Shown here piece after piece: positions 1 to 13,600 of a DNA stretch of 64,000 nucleotides (the stretch's first letter is position 1; every line of letters begins with the position of its first letter). A model generated the notes under the pieces. It saw nothing but the letters and a program-made list of their open reading frames with translations, ran no database searches and was not told the origin of the DNA. The translations under genes were made by a program, and so were the position numbers. Origin of the DNA: Eremomyces bilateralis CBS 781.70 (lineage: Eukaryota; Ascomycota; Dothideomycetes; Eremomycetales; Eremomycetaceae). The stretch lies in NCBI RefSeq assembly GCF_010015585.1, contig NW_022985067.1, positions 1,316,437-1,380,436 on the forward strand. The letters are read 5' to 3'.

Positions 1-1937
1 GCTTCAAAGCCAGCAAAGGAATGATAAGGTATCGTACCTGGGCAGAAAGTCCAGCAGCTCCGGGTGATGCAACTCCACGGTCTCGTAAAACTCATTTTCA
101 CGGTTATTGAGCTGTTTACAAACGGCGGCGCGAGAGAAGCGGTAGACGGTCGAATGTCCGCCGACTTGATGATCGAACGGCTCGAGCTCGACGGCACCGA
201 GGGGGGCTGGTGGCTTCGAACGGCTACGATATTGCGACTTGGTTCGTCTTAGCGGTGCCGGTGTCATGTCGAATTCCTCTACTGCACTCAACTCATCCAC
301 CAGGGCTCTGTTGGAGTCTTCAAATGGCTCACGGGAAGGACCCTCGTCAATCGGATGGAGACTCGGTTCTTCCGTAGCTCGACGACCGACTTCGTGGAAC
401 AGCTGCTTTTTGTCCTGGGACTTGATGGAAATCTCAACCTCTCCGGGGCTTTGGCATAGTTCGTCGGCCTTCCACGCCGTAACCGCATCCTGAACCGGGC
501 GAGGTCGAGTTTCGATCGGTATACCCTTTTTGGGCGACGGTGTCCGGGTCTCTTCTGAGCCTTCTTCATTGAGAGTAACCTGACGATGAGGGAAATACAG
601 TGCTTTTGATATCTCGCGATCGGAGTCGTTTTCATCCTCTGCTGCTTTCTTGAGGGTTATCAAGGTGCTAGGTGAGTCTCTACCCAATGATGATCTTGGT
701 GTATAGGGACGTCTTGGTTTGGTGGAAGGTGAGATGATAGGCTCAGGAGACTGAAGTACGCTGTCTTCCGGGACTGAAGCCTGTTGCTTGTTTTCTGCTC
801 AACCGTGTATTAGCATCTATCGTCCTCATGGATGAATGCAAGGTGAGTTTCATTGGGGGTCCTCTACTTACTTGGTGTATCACGTTGATGGGCTTGGGCT
901 AGTTCAACTACTTTCTGTAGCTTCGGTATCCCGGGAGACTCTTCCTCGTCGTCTCGTTCATCGACCTTTCGATGCTCCCTCTGCGATTGTCTCAGAGACG
1001 CTGCAGCCATCAACTCGCGTAGGTGCTCAGTGCGTCTCTTATCCTCCGCAGCCTCGTTCTCCTTGAAGATCCCTAGGGTATGACTTGCTTTGCGACTGCG
1101 CGCAACCGCACTCATATCCGCCTTGGGCAAGGTCGCTTCGATCTTCTTGTCGACGTGCGACGACTGAGCCGTTTTGCCCCGGGCCAACGTTGGCTTTCCC
1201 TGTCGCCATGACCTGTATATTTTTCGTTCTTCTTCATATTGCGGTTCTAGTGGCGGTGACTGGCCGCGACTGCTGCTTGCAGCCGAATGGGTAGTCAGGG
1301 TCTTGATGGAACTCGGGCTGCTCTTATCTATGGTGTGCGGGTCGTGAGGTTCTATGGTATGGGACTCCCCGCTTGTGCCAATATACTGCCTCGGACTGGG
1401 TTGATCGTCCGAACCGTCCATCGCTCCAGGAGGCCTTGCAATGTGCCGATGTACGCCAATTGGATACGGCATCGGCATTGGCATGGTGGAGGACGACTGT
1501 TTCCCTACACGATGCTTTTGCAGAAATATCGGAGGCTCCTTCAGCCTCTGGGCTGGGATCGCCATCTGCTTGCTCTTCTCAGTCGGAGATCCAACATCAG
1601 CTAGGCTTTCGACCACCGGAGACAGCCGAGGAGAGGATTCTGGCGATTCACGCGTGCTGTACGTAGTGGCGAATATACTATCGCGCTCGTCCAATTGCGG
1701 ACCCTGGGTGAACTTGGATCGAAGGGCTTCGGCGTTGATCGGGGTGGTTTTCGACCTCGCCTCGGATGCGAGTTTGACGGGTGTCACGTCCTCACCGTTC
1801 GAGCTGGCGGGGTGATGCATCGGGCGGTGGCCGTCAGCAGATGAGGAATTGAGGGTGGAGATGTCGCGAGGTCCGCCATGGCGACTCGCGAAGGCGGGTC
1901 TTGCATACTTATCGGGAGGGCGGGGTGGGTTCGCCAT
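1..1937 (-). CDS. kcs1: Inositol polyphosphate kinase, Kcs1/IP6K type (5' part; runs off the window)
   Basis: Kcs1-type kinases phosphorylate inositol hexakisphosphate to inositol pyrophosphates. Exon 1 is 1937-872 and exon 2 is 797-38, joined by a 74-base intron (donor GTAAGT, acceptor TTGAG, branch GCTAATAC). The next donor (GTACGA) is at 37 and the gene continues beyond base 1. The 608 visible residues are mostly a Ser/Pro/Arg-rich, probably disordered N-terminal extension, as in other fungal Kcs1 proteins. The start of the kinase domain is recognisable near the end: an F-D-H-Q-V-G-G-H segment, then F-S-R-x-A-V-C-K, E-N-E-F-Y-E and D-F-L-P-R. The catalytic P-x-x-x-D-x-K-x-G motif lies outside the window. 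The splice phase closes exactly. The ATG at 1937 is the first in this frame. Family assignment is confident; activity is inferred. Confidence 0.88.
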
Positions 1938-4177
1938 GTTCGGGACATTGGAGAGACCACACTCTCACGACAACGAACCGCCTAGGGAGGGGTGGGTGGA
2001 TGAGAGAGGACGCAGCCACGGTGTCGGTGCGTGCTTGTCACTGATCTACTCTGTCAGTCCGCACAGTGGATGTCCGTTCCGTACTCTTCATTCTTGCGAT
2101 TATCAAGGGATGTGGGGCGAGGATGAAGTGGTGGCGGCGGGCAAGGACCGATCGGTGTGAATCAATACGTACCGGTGGAGAACCCCACGGACAATAACAC
2201 GAGTTGTCAATCCAAGCTCGGCGATTGCGATCCAATGGCGGTATAAGATGGGGTGGTTGCAAGCGGATGCGTGAGTCGGATGGTGGAGGTTAAAGCGTCG
2301 AATTTGTTGCGATGGATGAAGGAGGAAAAGAAATGGCGTTGGAAGTCAATTGGCGATCGCACAACGCGGAACGACAACGAGCATGACGTTTTGGGCTTGG
2401 CAGATTTCGTATTGTTCTCAACACCAACTGGGGGGATTCGGATGTAACAACCGGAACTTTCTATTCCTATACGCTCGACCGCTGGATTCTGTGCCTCTCT
2501 GTTCAAGTCCGGAACCTAGATGAACCCGATATTATAGGTCTGATGGCTGTTCATCTATCGTCCATTAATGTTCTTCCTTTCTACCCACGTTTTCTCCCCC
2601 GTTCATTCCGCTGGTACTCCGCACAGCCCAGGTAGTGGATCACCCTTCCAGCTTGTCCAGGTCCCAGCAAATCTTTCCACCATGCTGCAGTGGGACATAT
2701 AAAATAGTCTTCCACATACATATGTACTTGGTACTATGGATGATCCAATCCGCATGTATCCTGGTCTTCATGTTCCAATGTCTCGTCCTCATCCATCATC
2801 AATACGATCCCAAAGCCCTATTCATTCCATTGTGTATCTCCCTGGACGATCCGCCCATCCATCATTCACCGCTGCTTTCCAATCCCGAATCCCATTGATT
2901 GAATCCATCGACCATTTCCTTCCAATCATCCAAGAACGTGGTCCAGATCGTGCATATGCCAGGGGGACGCGGGTCCTGCCCTGCTGGGAACCTACGTCTG
3001 GCAGCGCGTTGGAGACGATTGCCGCCCCCTCGACCGCGATAGACGCGGGTGCTTCCGGACCTCCGTTCGTGATCAACGACCGATCTGTTTTTATATTCAG
3101 ATGGGTGGATCCTCGGCCTTGCTGGTTCATGCGTTGCCTATAGTCCCTAGGCTATCAACGGACCTTCGGCCCCTTCGATCGCCACCAGCTCCGTCGTTAA
3201 TGAAAAGGTAGTGTATCCGGTACTCGTTGGATTATTACTTCGGCGTGTAACGATCAAAGCTCATCGGTTGAGCCCCCGCATTCAATGGACGAATTCCTTT
3301 CTCTGAGTCGTAGGTGCGCTATTTTCTTGTCCTCCAGTACTCTATGCCGGCCGATCCCTGCCTGAATATAAATACTTCGTAGCGTCATCCCGTTGTTTAG
3401 GCTCCATGAGTGATTTCTGGGCGCCTTTAACCGCTTCGATCGTTCGACAGGTCCTTAAATTCCGGTTTAAACACTCAACGCGACGGTCCGCCCGATTTCC
3501 GTTCAAAGAGACGTCCAGAAGCCCAACACAGATATTGCGAGCCTCTTACCCATCATACAAAGCTCTTGCCAAATCTAGACGCCCCTAGTACACTGACAAG
3601 CCAAAGAATTATCTCTCCGCAAAAAAACAAGAACAAAATATACGCCCCTGCCCGGACTCGAACTTCCGATGTGCATAATTCGAGAGATGAACAACTGGTC
3701 CGATCCTTGGATGGCCAGCTGCCTCTCTCCCCTATAGACTTCCACAGCAGTTTTATCGGCTGTACTAACGACCCGGCCGTTTTCCGCTGGGAAGATTGGG
3801 TTGGAAGAGTATATATATTCGATTCTTATTCATCGTAGAAGGGGGTGAATGGATCCATTTGGAATTGGCTGGGTTGCGTCGATTAGGGAGGGGAATTGCA
3901 CAGTCACGTGGAGCAATAGGTCATGGCGATTGACTGGATTGTGTTGGTTTTTTTATGGTTACTCTCCGGATACCATGTCGTCCTTCTATTTAGCTATTCC
4001 CACTGCCCGACGCGAGGCCCTTGCTCGCCTCCATGGCTCACTCACCTCACAATGGATGGACCCATGCGCGAGGGAGCAAGCCTTCCATTTACGGTTCTCA
4101 ATTTCCCGCGGATCAACACCCTTCCCCCCCCCTACCTCCCCTCAAAGAAACGCGTACCACCCCATCCCTCACCGCAC
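1938..4177. other. Intergenic region, upstream of kcs1
   Basis: This 2.2 kb lies between the kcs1 start and the stop of the next minus-strand gene. It should hold the kcs1 promoter and leader and the 3' UTR of the upstream gene. The open frames here are short, overlap on both strands, lack splice-consistent extensions and resemble no protein I know. A T-loop-like string at 3655-3670 does not fold as a tRNA. Confidence 0.6.
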
Positions 4178-6308
4178 TCAAGCCCACCACCCCGACCCCT
4201 GATTCCCCTCATACGGATTCAGGTATTGTATCGCCTCACCCACCACCTGCTCCACCTCCACCTCCTGGGTCCCCTGCCCCGCATACTCGAACGGCGCGTG
4301 CGCCTTCCCCACCATTACGCCATTCATCGGTGATTTGCGATGGGTGGTAGATGATGGCGGGGCCCATGAGGTGGCCACCAAGTTCGAAGGCGCAGGTGGG
4401 TATGCGTTGATGGCGTTCCATCCGGCTGTGGCGGGTGGAGGTGCGGTGGTGGGTGGGGAGGGAGAGAAGAGCGGGTGGGAGGTGGATTGGGTGGGCGTGA
4501 TGGTGGGGTCGTTGCGGGGGGGAGGGTCTGTGGATTGGAAGACGTAGGGAGGGTCGCCGTTGAGGATGGTGGTGAAGGAGTCGGTTAGGGAGAGGCTTCC
4601 GCGTTGGTGCTTGTGCGGAGGAGAAGGGGAATGAGTCGAGTCGAGGCCCTGGGAGGTGGGGACGCGCTTTTTGGACTGAGGGTTGTTGCGCGGTTGGGTT
4701 GGGAGCTCGGTGGCGGAGTGGTGGATTGCGCCGTTGCGGGGATGGTCAAGATGATGAGGCTCTGGGGCACGGAGATATTCGCCGGGAGACCAGGAGATCC
4801 TGCCGTCGTCGGATAATTCCATAGCTTGGCCAGCGTCGCCATCATGCGCGTGAATCTCCTCCTGTAGAGCTTGCTCTATGCTTCGCTCCAACAATTGTGT
4901 CTGTTCCGTTTCGCTTCCAGGTTCCCCCGCCACGACCATTCCGGCTCGCTTTCGTTCCCCTTCCAGCCCCTTCTGCCGCCTTCTCCTCTCCATCTGCTTC
5001 CGCTCATATTCCTCAATCGTCAGCACCGCCCCATGGTTTCGCTGGTGGATCTCGAGAATATGCTCCTTGACCGTCTTCCCTTCGGTATCCCGATCATCGG
5101 TGATGGCGGAGTTCGTCACTTGGTCCAAGTACTCGATGTCCTCGCGATTCGGCTCGAAGAACCAACGGGTGTTCGCGATGCTGGGACTGAACGAATCACT
5201 CGGGGCGCTCGATTGCGCAGAGAGTGGCGGGGACACCTCCATCGTGGACCGACCCGGAGCGTACGCGAAGTTCGGCGAAGTATGAAACCCACCGCTTCCC
5301 ATCCCCGCGGAATTCTTCCCTCCCCGACGCGGCGGAAGGCCCGCGTCATTGATATGTTGAGCCATCCCGTCCATCCCCCGCGCTAGATGCACGTCGCCGG
5401 AATCGCTCAGCAGAAAGTTATTCCGCACGGCCTTCATGATCGCCGCCTCGGATAGGTGGCGGGCCTCGGCGAGCCCGTCCTCGAGCATGTCGGCCGCTTT
5501 GCGCTTGCGACGGACGTCGTGGGCGCCTTGATACGCAACGCGGAGGCCTTCTTGGGAGAGAATCGTCGCGGCACGGATGCCTTGATCGACATGGTTGAGG
5601 ACGCTCCGAAGGTCAATAGGGGGACGGGTGACATTTCCTTTCCCAGAGGAAATTTCCTGCTGGGAAGATGCAGCGAGGAAATCCAAGTCTTCAGTGTTAA
5701 TATCCACAGCATAAGCCCGTCCGTCATGTGAGGCTAGCAAGCTCTGATCATATGCCCTCGCCATATTCACCGCTTCACTCGGGATGAATCTCCTCCCCAC
5801 GACACTGTTTGCCGCGTTCTCCGAGTTGACCTGTAAGACCTCTATATCGGGGACAGAATCTTGAGGTTCCTCCAACACCGGCCGCTGAGGGGGACTTTCC
5901 CACGGATTGGCCCAGCCTTTGTCGAAGGGTCCCCGGAGTTCTGTGCACAGTAACGGAGGGAGATCGCCGGTTTTGAGATATTGGTTTTTGATGTCCTGGA
6001 TCCTTCGGAGTCGAGCTTCGCGGTCGTCGAGGTCGGTCGAGAGGGTTGGTCCGGGGTTGGAGGTCTTGGATTGAGCGGAAGGAAGATGTCTGGATGGGGA
6101 GGGGTGATTTAAGGCAGCTGGACAGAGTGTATTAGAATCACGGCAGTACTGGTAGACATATGATATTTAGAAAAGGCATATGAAGGGACTCACTTTTGTT
6201 TTTCGAGTGACGATGCTGGGCCCCGATACGTTCTATCGATCTCGGGTTAGCGCTGGACCAGATAAATGGGAAGTCAACAATACCATGGAGCGTCTCGTCC
6301 CTCGCCAT
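4178..6308 (-). CDS. Hypothetical protein, 684 residues, two exons
   Basis: I do not recognise a function. Exon 1 is 6308-6194 and exon 2 is 6117-4178, with a 76-base intron (GTGAGT donor, CAG acceptor). The spliced phase closes to 684 codons plus TGA. The first residues are M-A-R-D-E-T-L-H-G-I-V-D-F-P-F-I-W. A conserved-looking block follows, with D-L-D-D-R-E-A-R-L-R-R-I-Q-D-I-K-N and G-P-F-D-K-G-W-A-N-P-W. The middle is helical and Arg/Lys-rich (R-R-K-R-K-A-A-D, a possible nuclear signal) with a charged coiled-coil-like stretch (I-E-E-Y-E-R-K-Q-M-E-R-R-R-R-Q-K). The last third is Pro/Ser/Thr-rich low complexity. There is no signal peptide or membrane segment. The long intact frame with a consistent intron makes it a real gene; a soluble, possibly nuclear protein is only inference. 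Confidence 0.82.
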
Positions 6309-7175
6309 ATGTTCCCGTGAATCGCTAGATAAGTAGGTAAGGAGACCTGTGGACTGTGATGAGGACCAATCCCATTGCCTATCGCAAATTAAAGCGAGGG
6401 AGAGCCAACCTGTGTGCTACGGAGCCTTGTCTCTGCTATTCATGAACAACCGCACAGGTCCACAATGAGTCGACAATGAAAGCGGTATATTATATCCGAT
6501 GATGACCAAAGTGGACGCGACGAAGTAGCCGCAGCTCAACCAGAAGCAGATGCGTGGTCGTCAACCAACCTCCCCGTCGATGCATCGACGCAGGCAACCA
6601 TGGCGATTGCCGGGCGGAGATGGGATGGGGGTCCTTCACTCTTCACCTAAGCCCAGCCGGACATGGGGGTGGGAATGGACTGGCTTGCGGACACATGGGG
6701 GGTGGAGAGGAGACGGGACTGGGCCGGGGGAGTTGGGACCCCCACCACGTCCACCACCGTCGCTTTGGGGGCTGGTGGAAGGGGGGCCGGCTTGTAGCGA
6801 TGTGACAGGTCGGTCTCGCAACATCATCTTTTTACGCTCATTCGGTGATCGAAAGGTGAGGATGGAAAAAGTCAAGATGAGATCGTCGAGGATCGGGGAT
6901 TTCTAGGAAGATTTACTTGGCGGGATCGTCATTGGTCCGGAGGTGTTCTTTGTTTAGTGATATTTTGAGCATCTCTCCTGTTCAGACTACATATATGGTC
7001 TATGTAATGTCGTGAAATTTCCATTATGATGCTTCATGAGTGAATCGTATCGCTAAATTGTCCGTTGCTGAATTTATATGACGAGGGTTCGCAATGTCTT
7101 GTAAAAACCGTCAGTACCGCACCATCCCCTTATCCGTACCCATCCTGAGCATGAAGGACATGTCCGATGCCAACA
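6309..7175. other. Intergenic region between two minus-strand genes
   Basis: About 870 bases with the promoter of the 684-residue gene and the 3' end of the LYC1-like gene. Overlapping frames at 6550-6906 are G-rich low-complexity shadows. I see no RNA gene or repeat. Confidence 0.55.
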
Positions 7176-8405
7176 CTAACACCACGCCGCCTTCTCATTC
7201 GCAACCCACTGGACGTCGTCCCTCACGCTCTCCCCCTTCCTCTCCCCATACCACCTTAAACATGGAATACTCTCCGTCTCCCTCTCCTCTACCCTACACC
7301 CCCCCTCCAATAACCTCCCCGCCTCCACCACCACCTCACTCGGATTCCACACCTCCACCCCCTCCATCTGCCACCCACTCGCCTCTCTCCTCGCCGCGTC
7401 CAACACCGCCGCGATCCCCCCTACCCACTCCCTCCCCTCCCCCACCGCCCCTCCATCCGCCCCGTCCCACCCCTCTACCACAATCCGCAACACATGCAAA
7501 TGATTCCTCTCAGTGTTCGTCCCATCCGCATTATACCAGCTGCGCAACCAGTAGCACCACACCCGCTCCCCCTCCTCCCCGCAGACCGCGCCCCGCACCT
7601 CCGCCGGCCGCCCGAATGTCGCGGTGGCAATGACGTCTTCGCGCACGTGGTGCCAGCCGAGGAGCTCGGCGGTGGTGAGGAAGGTGACGAGGGAGGTGGA
7701 GGGGGAGGCGGCAGAGGTGGGGGGGAGGCGGTGGCGGAGGAGGGATTCGTCGAGAGTGCAGAGGGGGGGGAGGGAGGAGGTGGTGAGGGGGCGGGTAGGG
7801 GGGAGGGAGGGAAGGGAGGGGGTGGTGAGAGGGATGGTGGCGAGGTGGAGGTGGGTGGAGGGGAAGGGTTGCCAGCCGAATTGGGCGTAGTATTTCTAGG
7901 TTGGGGTTTAGATGGGAGGTTAAGGAAGAAGGACGGGAGGGAGGGAGGGTACCTTGCCAATGTCGGAGAATAGCACGCTGAATAGACACTCATGCTCCTC
8001 AGTCTGCCAGTGCTGAAGCTTCTTACCCAGTTCCTCCATCATGCGCCCCGCGTAGCCTCGTCCCCGTAACTCCGGCCTACAGAACACGCTCCCAATCCCA
8101 TGCCCAACCACATCCTTTACCTTCCCCTCCCTCGCGACAATCCCCCGTCTCTTGTACGTCTCGCAGCTCGACAGCACCATGCGCTCCTCCCCATCGCCGT
8201 CCACCAGCACCCAGTACGTCATGTTCGCCGGCGTCAGGTAGTCGTACACCGCGTCCTCGCGCACCAGGTACTGCTCGATGGTGAGGTTGCCCCGCCATGA
8301 TTGTCCATTGTTCGTGAGGAAGGCGCGGCGCTCGGAGGGGGTCGGATGGGCGAGGTGCACGGAGGGGGATTTCGCGTCGGGGAATTTCGAGGGGACGGTC
8401 GCCAT
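7176..8405 (-). CDS. LYC1-like GNAT acetyltransferase
   Basis: Fungal LYC1-family proteins are GNAT-fold acetyltransferases; the Yarrowia LYC1 product is a lysine N6-acetyltransferase used in lysine degradation. Exon 1 is 8405-7953 and exon 2 is 7895-7176, with a 57-base intron (GTACCC donor, TAG acceptor). Both exons are in phase 0 and give 390 residues. The GNAT acetyl-CoA loop is visible as C-R-P-E-L-R-G-R-G-Y-A-G-R-M-M near residue 115. It is followed by L-F-S-D-I-G-K across the splice site into Y-Y-A-Q-F-G-W, the usual FYxxxGW element of this family. The first part of exon 2 is Pro/Ser/Thr-rich, and the plus strand is strongly purine-rich there. Substrate is inferred from family only. 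Confidence 0.85.
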
Positions 8406-10668
8406 TTGGATGGGTTGTGCCGCTGTTCGGTCCCGGAAGTCGAAATGAAGGATCTATGAGTCGAGAGTCTTGGGGTCCCGGTCACTGATTCTATATGCTG
8501 AATGAAATATCCCGATGGAAAATCCTTCTCTTGATGTATGCACGGTAGGGAGGCAACGAGCTGGAAATGCGTCACACGGTCTATTGCGTCTACCGACTGC
8601 AAAGCAAAGCAACGAATAAGAATCCCTCGCGTCGTGTGCGTGACCCGTACCTCTAATGGTCTAGTTTCCGAGGGATAGCACGATTACTCGAGAAGATGGC
8701 AAACATCAATGAGCATGAAGTTGGACGATACTGCGACCCAGTGGAGACTATGCGGAATTCTGGTTGCCCGATGCCATCCGTCGTGAAGCGATGGGGACAA
8801 ATTAGCGATTGTGGGCAATGTCAAGCACCCGGTGATGGCTGATGGGGAGGTTGGTTGCTACAGCGAGCTGATTGCGGTCGCGAGCGATCGGGCGCTGCTG
8901 GACTCCTGCTGATGCATCATGCCCAACATGGTTCTGGGCTTGGTTCTAGACTTCTAGCCATGGGAGCTGCCAATCCGTGTCGTGCAATCCTGCGATTGAG
9001 ATGCTCTGGAGCTGCAGGAATTCCTTCTGTCGCATCGTTATTGGTGTGGGGTTGCAGAATCCAGACCCAATGGGCAGTGGTGTATCACGCATGAGGCCAT
9101 GACAGATTCTTTGAAGACGATCTGATGTTGTCTATTGGGCAGTGAGATCGATCACCGATTAAACCTAAGCGTTCATTACATCTGACTAAGTTCTGACAAC
9201 GTTCGAGAAAACAGGAGGCATTCTGCGCAGGAGGTATCATGCGTAGGACAGGCTATGCATCCACGATACGTTGATGAACAGGTATAGCACCATAATCTCC
9301 GTGAGATGCGAGAGAAATTTGGATATACCTGTCAAGCCCGTAATCTATATTCCGTAATTATATGCTGCCAGTTTCAGTTCCGGATGCTCGTTCCCGTCCG
9401 ATGCTCGCTCCGCGCTTTTGTCTCACAGTGCCATGAATGATTGATTCACCCCCCATTGGGCTCTGTGGCGTGCTAACGCCATATGGGCTAGTGTTAACAG
9501 AACAGGGACTAGCGTCTCCTTCAGGGTAGGTCCCTAAAGAGTAAGGCCTATCATAATGGCTCCAGGCGGCCGACTGTTAATTAGTACAGGCTGTTACTCC
9601 GTACAGAATGCGGTTTGCAGAGTGCAGACGCGTGCAGTCGAGCACGAACCCGCCCGAACCTTTTGTTTTTTCCTGTCTCTCCACAGCGCAGAACGCGTCC
9701 AAGTGTGCTACAAGTACCGCTACTGGACCAGGACCACCCTCCCCTTTCGTTCCTCTGCAGTGCTGCACCCAATCCAGCTCCCGTCAAAGCCCTTGTGAGT
9801 TGTGAGGCATCACTCCTGTCCCGGCAGTTGTCCACTGCAAGCGAAGCGTGGTGGCTGTCAACTGTCAAGCCTTGGAGAGTCGGACATATTCCTAGCCTTG
9901 CTTCCTCCCGTGTAAGGTGTAACACAACCCGGTGACTGTCACTGGTCGTCAGTAAGCTGCTAGAGCGGCAAAGAGGCGAGAGACCTACCAAACCGCATGA
10001 CCTGAATACGGGATTCTGCTCGACCGTGGTTGAGGCCGCTTCATTCCTTTTGCTCTCTGCTCTTTGGACTTTTGTTTCTCTGCACATTCTTTCACTGTCG
10101 ACCTTCATATACAGGCTGTCCGTTCGTCGGTCGATGAGGATTGTATTCACATGTGGCCAATTCTTTCTATGTGCATCGAGCCATTCTTCAGAACGGCCTG
10201 AACAAGGCTGCTGTTGAGCACTTCTGGCCCAGATCTTCTGTGGATGCTTCTGGCGTGTGGATATCGACCGTTGGATCGGGCCGAGCGCTGCTGAGTTCTG
10301 CTGAGTTCTGCTGAGTTCATTATCATGTCGCCTCTGTGTGCCCCGTGTGAATCATATTAACATGATTCCATGTGGAAATCCGGCCGTGTTGAGCTGCCCG
10401 TGCCGCTCCATCGCCATATCTAACATTTAATCCGCTTAGTCGTCGCAGCGTGTCATTCGGTGAATTTCCTGAGGAAGCTGCCGAGCACGAGGCTGCCGCG
10501 CGAACTGGACTCTCTCTCACCTTTCGCTTCCATTTGACAGATTCGAATTCATCTTTTTTCTGCGAGGCTTTTTCTAGAGGTTCAACTTCTGTGCATGTCT
10601 TTGCTGGTCATATCCCCAACATCAGTACTCCCTTCTCCACCCGGAATATACTCCAGCTTCCCGACCGT
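8406..10668. other. Divergent intergenic region (LYC1-like gene and RBR ligase gene)
   Basis: This 2.3 kb separates two divergent genes and should contain both promoters. Short open frames on both strands (9556-10217) show no conserved motif or consistent splicing. A perfect three-copy 10-base tandem repeat lies at 10288-10317. Nothing else is supportable. Confidence 0.55.
10288..10317 (+). repeat. Three-copy 10-base tandem repeat
   Basis: CTGCTGAGTT occurs three times without mismatch, about 350 bases upstream of the RBR ligase start. It is probably replication slippage in a promoter or leader. Confidence 0.9.
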
Positions 10669-13600
10669 ATGTCCTGGGATCGGCAGCCCTCATTGAGATC
10701 TCCCCACACAACAGCCAATATGGCTGGTATCCCTCCGGAAGACCAGCCGTGGGATAATCGCATTATCATATCGAGCGATGATGAGGACAACGATGATGAT
10801 CCCAACTCGTGGAAGAACACCGACTACTTCAACGACGTTTTTTCAGAGATGGTAGAGGAAGCGACAGCCCCCCAGAACCTGATCCTGACCGAAGAACCAT
10901 CCCCAAATGATGCAGTGCTGGTCAATAAAAATGAGTTCGGCACTAGGATACTCGAGATCTACGGCGACATGGCTCCCAACCACGTCGAGCATTTGTGGAA
11001 TAGCCGCATCATCTCCGCAGCCCCGGACCTCGCGTGGTTTACCAATACGATCACCAGCATTGCGGAAGCGGGAAGTTATCCGCGGAAGGACAAGAAGCGG
11101 AAGCGAGATCCCGAGGACCAGAATGATGGCCTCAACCAGGAGTGGGCATTGAAAACAAGGGATCGAGGCGACAATTATCAAGCCGTAGGGTAAGTCAGCA
11201 GCTTTAGTTTACCTTTCCGTTACCATCGGTTACTTGTGGTGATGGTCGCCCTGTCGATGACGATTGACCGGCGGACCTGACAACTCCAATCTTTTGTACC
11301 ATAGTATCGAGACATTCGTGTCGCCGCAGCGATTTATCAAGGAGCATCATCGCGACCCGGCCTTACTTATTTGGGGGCACAAGTCACGTAGCAACTTTCA
11401 GCGCTTTTGGCCCAGCACAGTGATTATATCCATCTTTTGAACGCGCAGGTTTCAATTACCCTGCATCGCTGTTTTCTCTCTTCACCGCACCCATCTGGTT
11501 GCTAACTATACGCTTCAGCCGAGGGATATTGGCCAACGAGTTCCGAACTGTGCCATTAAACTACATCAAGGACTTGATCTCAGGGGAAGGCTTTCTGTAT
11601 CATGCCTATCTCGAGTTAGAAGCGTGGGAACGTAAAACCACGACGAAGGAAGGCGAAAAACCTTATCACCAGCTCCATCATCCTCGAAAGACTCACGCCT
11701 CCGCTGCTAGCCTAGGTACCCAACGTTTACGTCATGCCATGGCGAAAGAACTCGCTGCCGCCAAAGCGGAGGTTGCAGAACGTATCAATGAAGAGCAGGC
11801 AATCGTACAAGGCCAGACGGTTGAATGCGGCTGCTGCTTTGGCGATACCCCCGTCAATCGGACAGTGTGCTGCCAGTTCCTTCACAAGTTCTGCAGAGAT
11901 TGTGTCCGGCAACTCGCGGCGACGGAGATTGGTAAAGGTCTTCACCAGCTCAATTGCATGCATGAATCCGGTTGCACAACACCGTTTGAGATGTCTACGC
12001 TTCGCGAAGTTCTATCTGAGAAGACCATTCTTGTCATTGAGCGTCGTCGACAGCAAGAGGAGATCGCGGCCGCGGGAATCGAAGGGCTTTGGGATTGCCC
12101 TTTCTGCGACTACAAAGAGATTGTTGGTCCTATTGAAGAGGACCATGAGTTCCGATGCCGCAATCCAGAGTGCTCCATTGTCAGTTGCCGTCGGTGCAAC
12201 GAGAAAAGTCACATCCCCCTTTCTTGTGAGGAGTACCGCAAAGAAAAGAAGTCTACTGCTCGACACGAGGTGGAAGAAGCAATGACCGAAGCTCTTGTGC
12301 GCACGTGCAACAAATGCAGTTTCAAGTTCTACAAAGATGAAGGCTGCAACAAGATTATTTGCAGCAAGTGCCGCAACATGCAATGCTATGTTTGCGGCAA
12401 GAATGTCACCGACTACAATCACTTCCGGTCTGACCGCCCAGGAGCCGGGAATAGCTCAAAATGCCCACTGACTGACGATACGTTCGATCGGCATAAACGA
12501 GAAGTGGAAGATGCTGGTCGAACTGCCCGTGAGAAGCTCAAAAGGGAATACGGGGACCTCACCGATGCAGAACTCACCGTCGAGATGTCCGAGGCCGTGA
12601 AAAAGGCCGAACAAGAACAGGCACGTCGACAAGGAGGACATCATCCACGGCCAGGAGAGGGGTTCGCAGTTCCCATAGCAGAAATCCCCCCCGGCTTCCC
12701 TCGACCCCCAGCTTATGGTGCCTATATGGAGCGGCGCCGACAAATGGACGCCCAAATGGACGCCCAACTTCGACTTTTAGAGGCACACAATCGGCAACGA
12801 CTCCTCCTCGCTCGGGGTGCTCAGGATAATGCGCCTGTAGGCGGCCCAGAAGGCGGGATGGGTAATTTCCAACAAATCCGGGATGGTCTGAGGGATGTCC
12901 AACGCGAACTTCACTATCGTGTACCGGCTGAACCTCCACATCCTCAAGCAACCGGCGCATTAGGCGAAGCAGGCTTGCCGCGGAATAGGGACCACCTAAA
13001 CGACGAGTACCAAGCACAACTAGACAGAATGAACCAAGCGCGAGGCCGACTCGAGGATGCTCGCAATAGGCTCGATGCTCAGATGGAGCGAGCCCGCGAC
13101 AGACCGGGGAGAGATGCTGTAGATGACAACACTCTGGTAGACCTCGGTTCTGACGATGATGATGCGTCGGCTGATTATGAAGAGCAGAACGATCAGAATC
13201 CACCCCCCCTACCTATAATTGACTTGCGTCCACCAAATCACCAGAGAGAGCGCCGCAACCCTCCGCAACCTGCCCACCCTGCGAACAACGCTGCAGTCGG
13301 TCTTCCACCCCGCCAACTTCCTCAGGTACCAGCAGGCTTGCGCTATGAGACTCCATACCACAATCCAGAACAATACGTAATGGATACGTGGGATATACAA
13401 GGAAGAGCAGTCGCGCCTCCCCCACCGGCGAATCCAGCAAATGCCCCCTTTCCCGCCCAACAAAACCCCTACCTTCAAGGCTACGGCAACGTGGGCAATC
13501 CAGGCGACGCACCGGTGCAAGTCGAGCGCCAAGCATTCTGGGGCGACGACTGGGACCGGGCCGGGGCTGCAGGGTTCGAACACCCCGACCCCGAGGCCGC

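Noticed and set aside
3645-3720. Possible tRNA on the minus strand (TTCGAGTCC T-loop-like string)
   Set aside because: The T stem does not pair with the standard 7-base loop, no matching acceptor 5' half is found, and there is no good A box.
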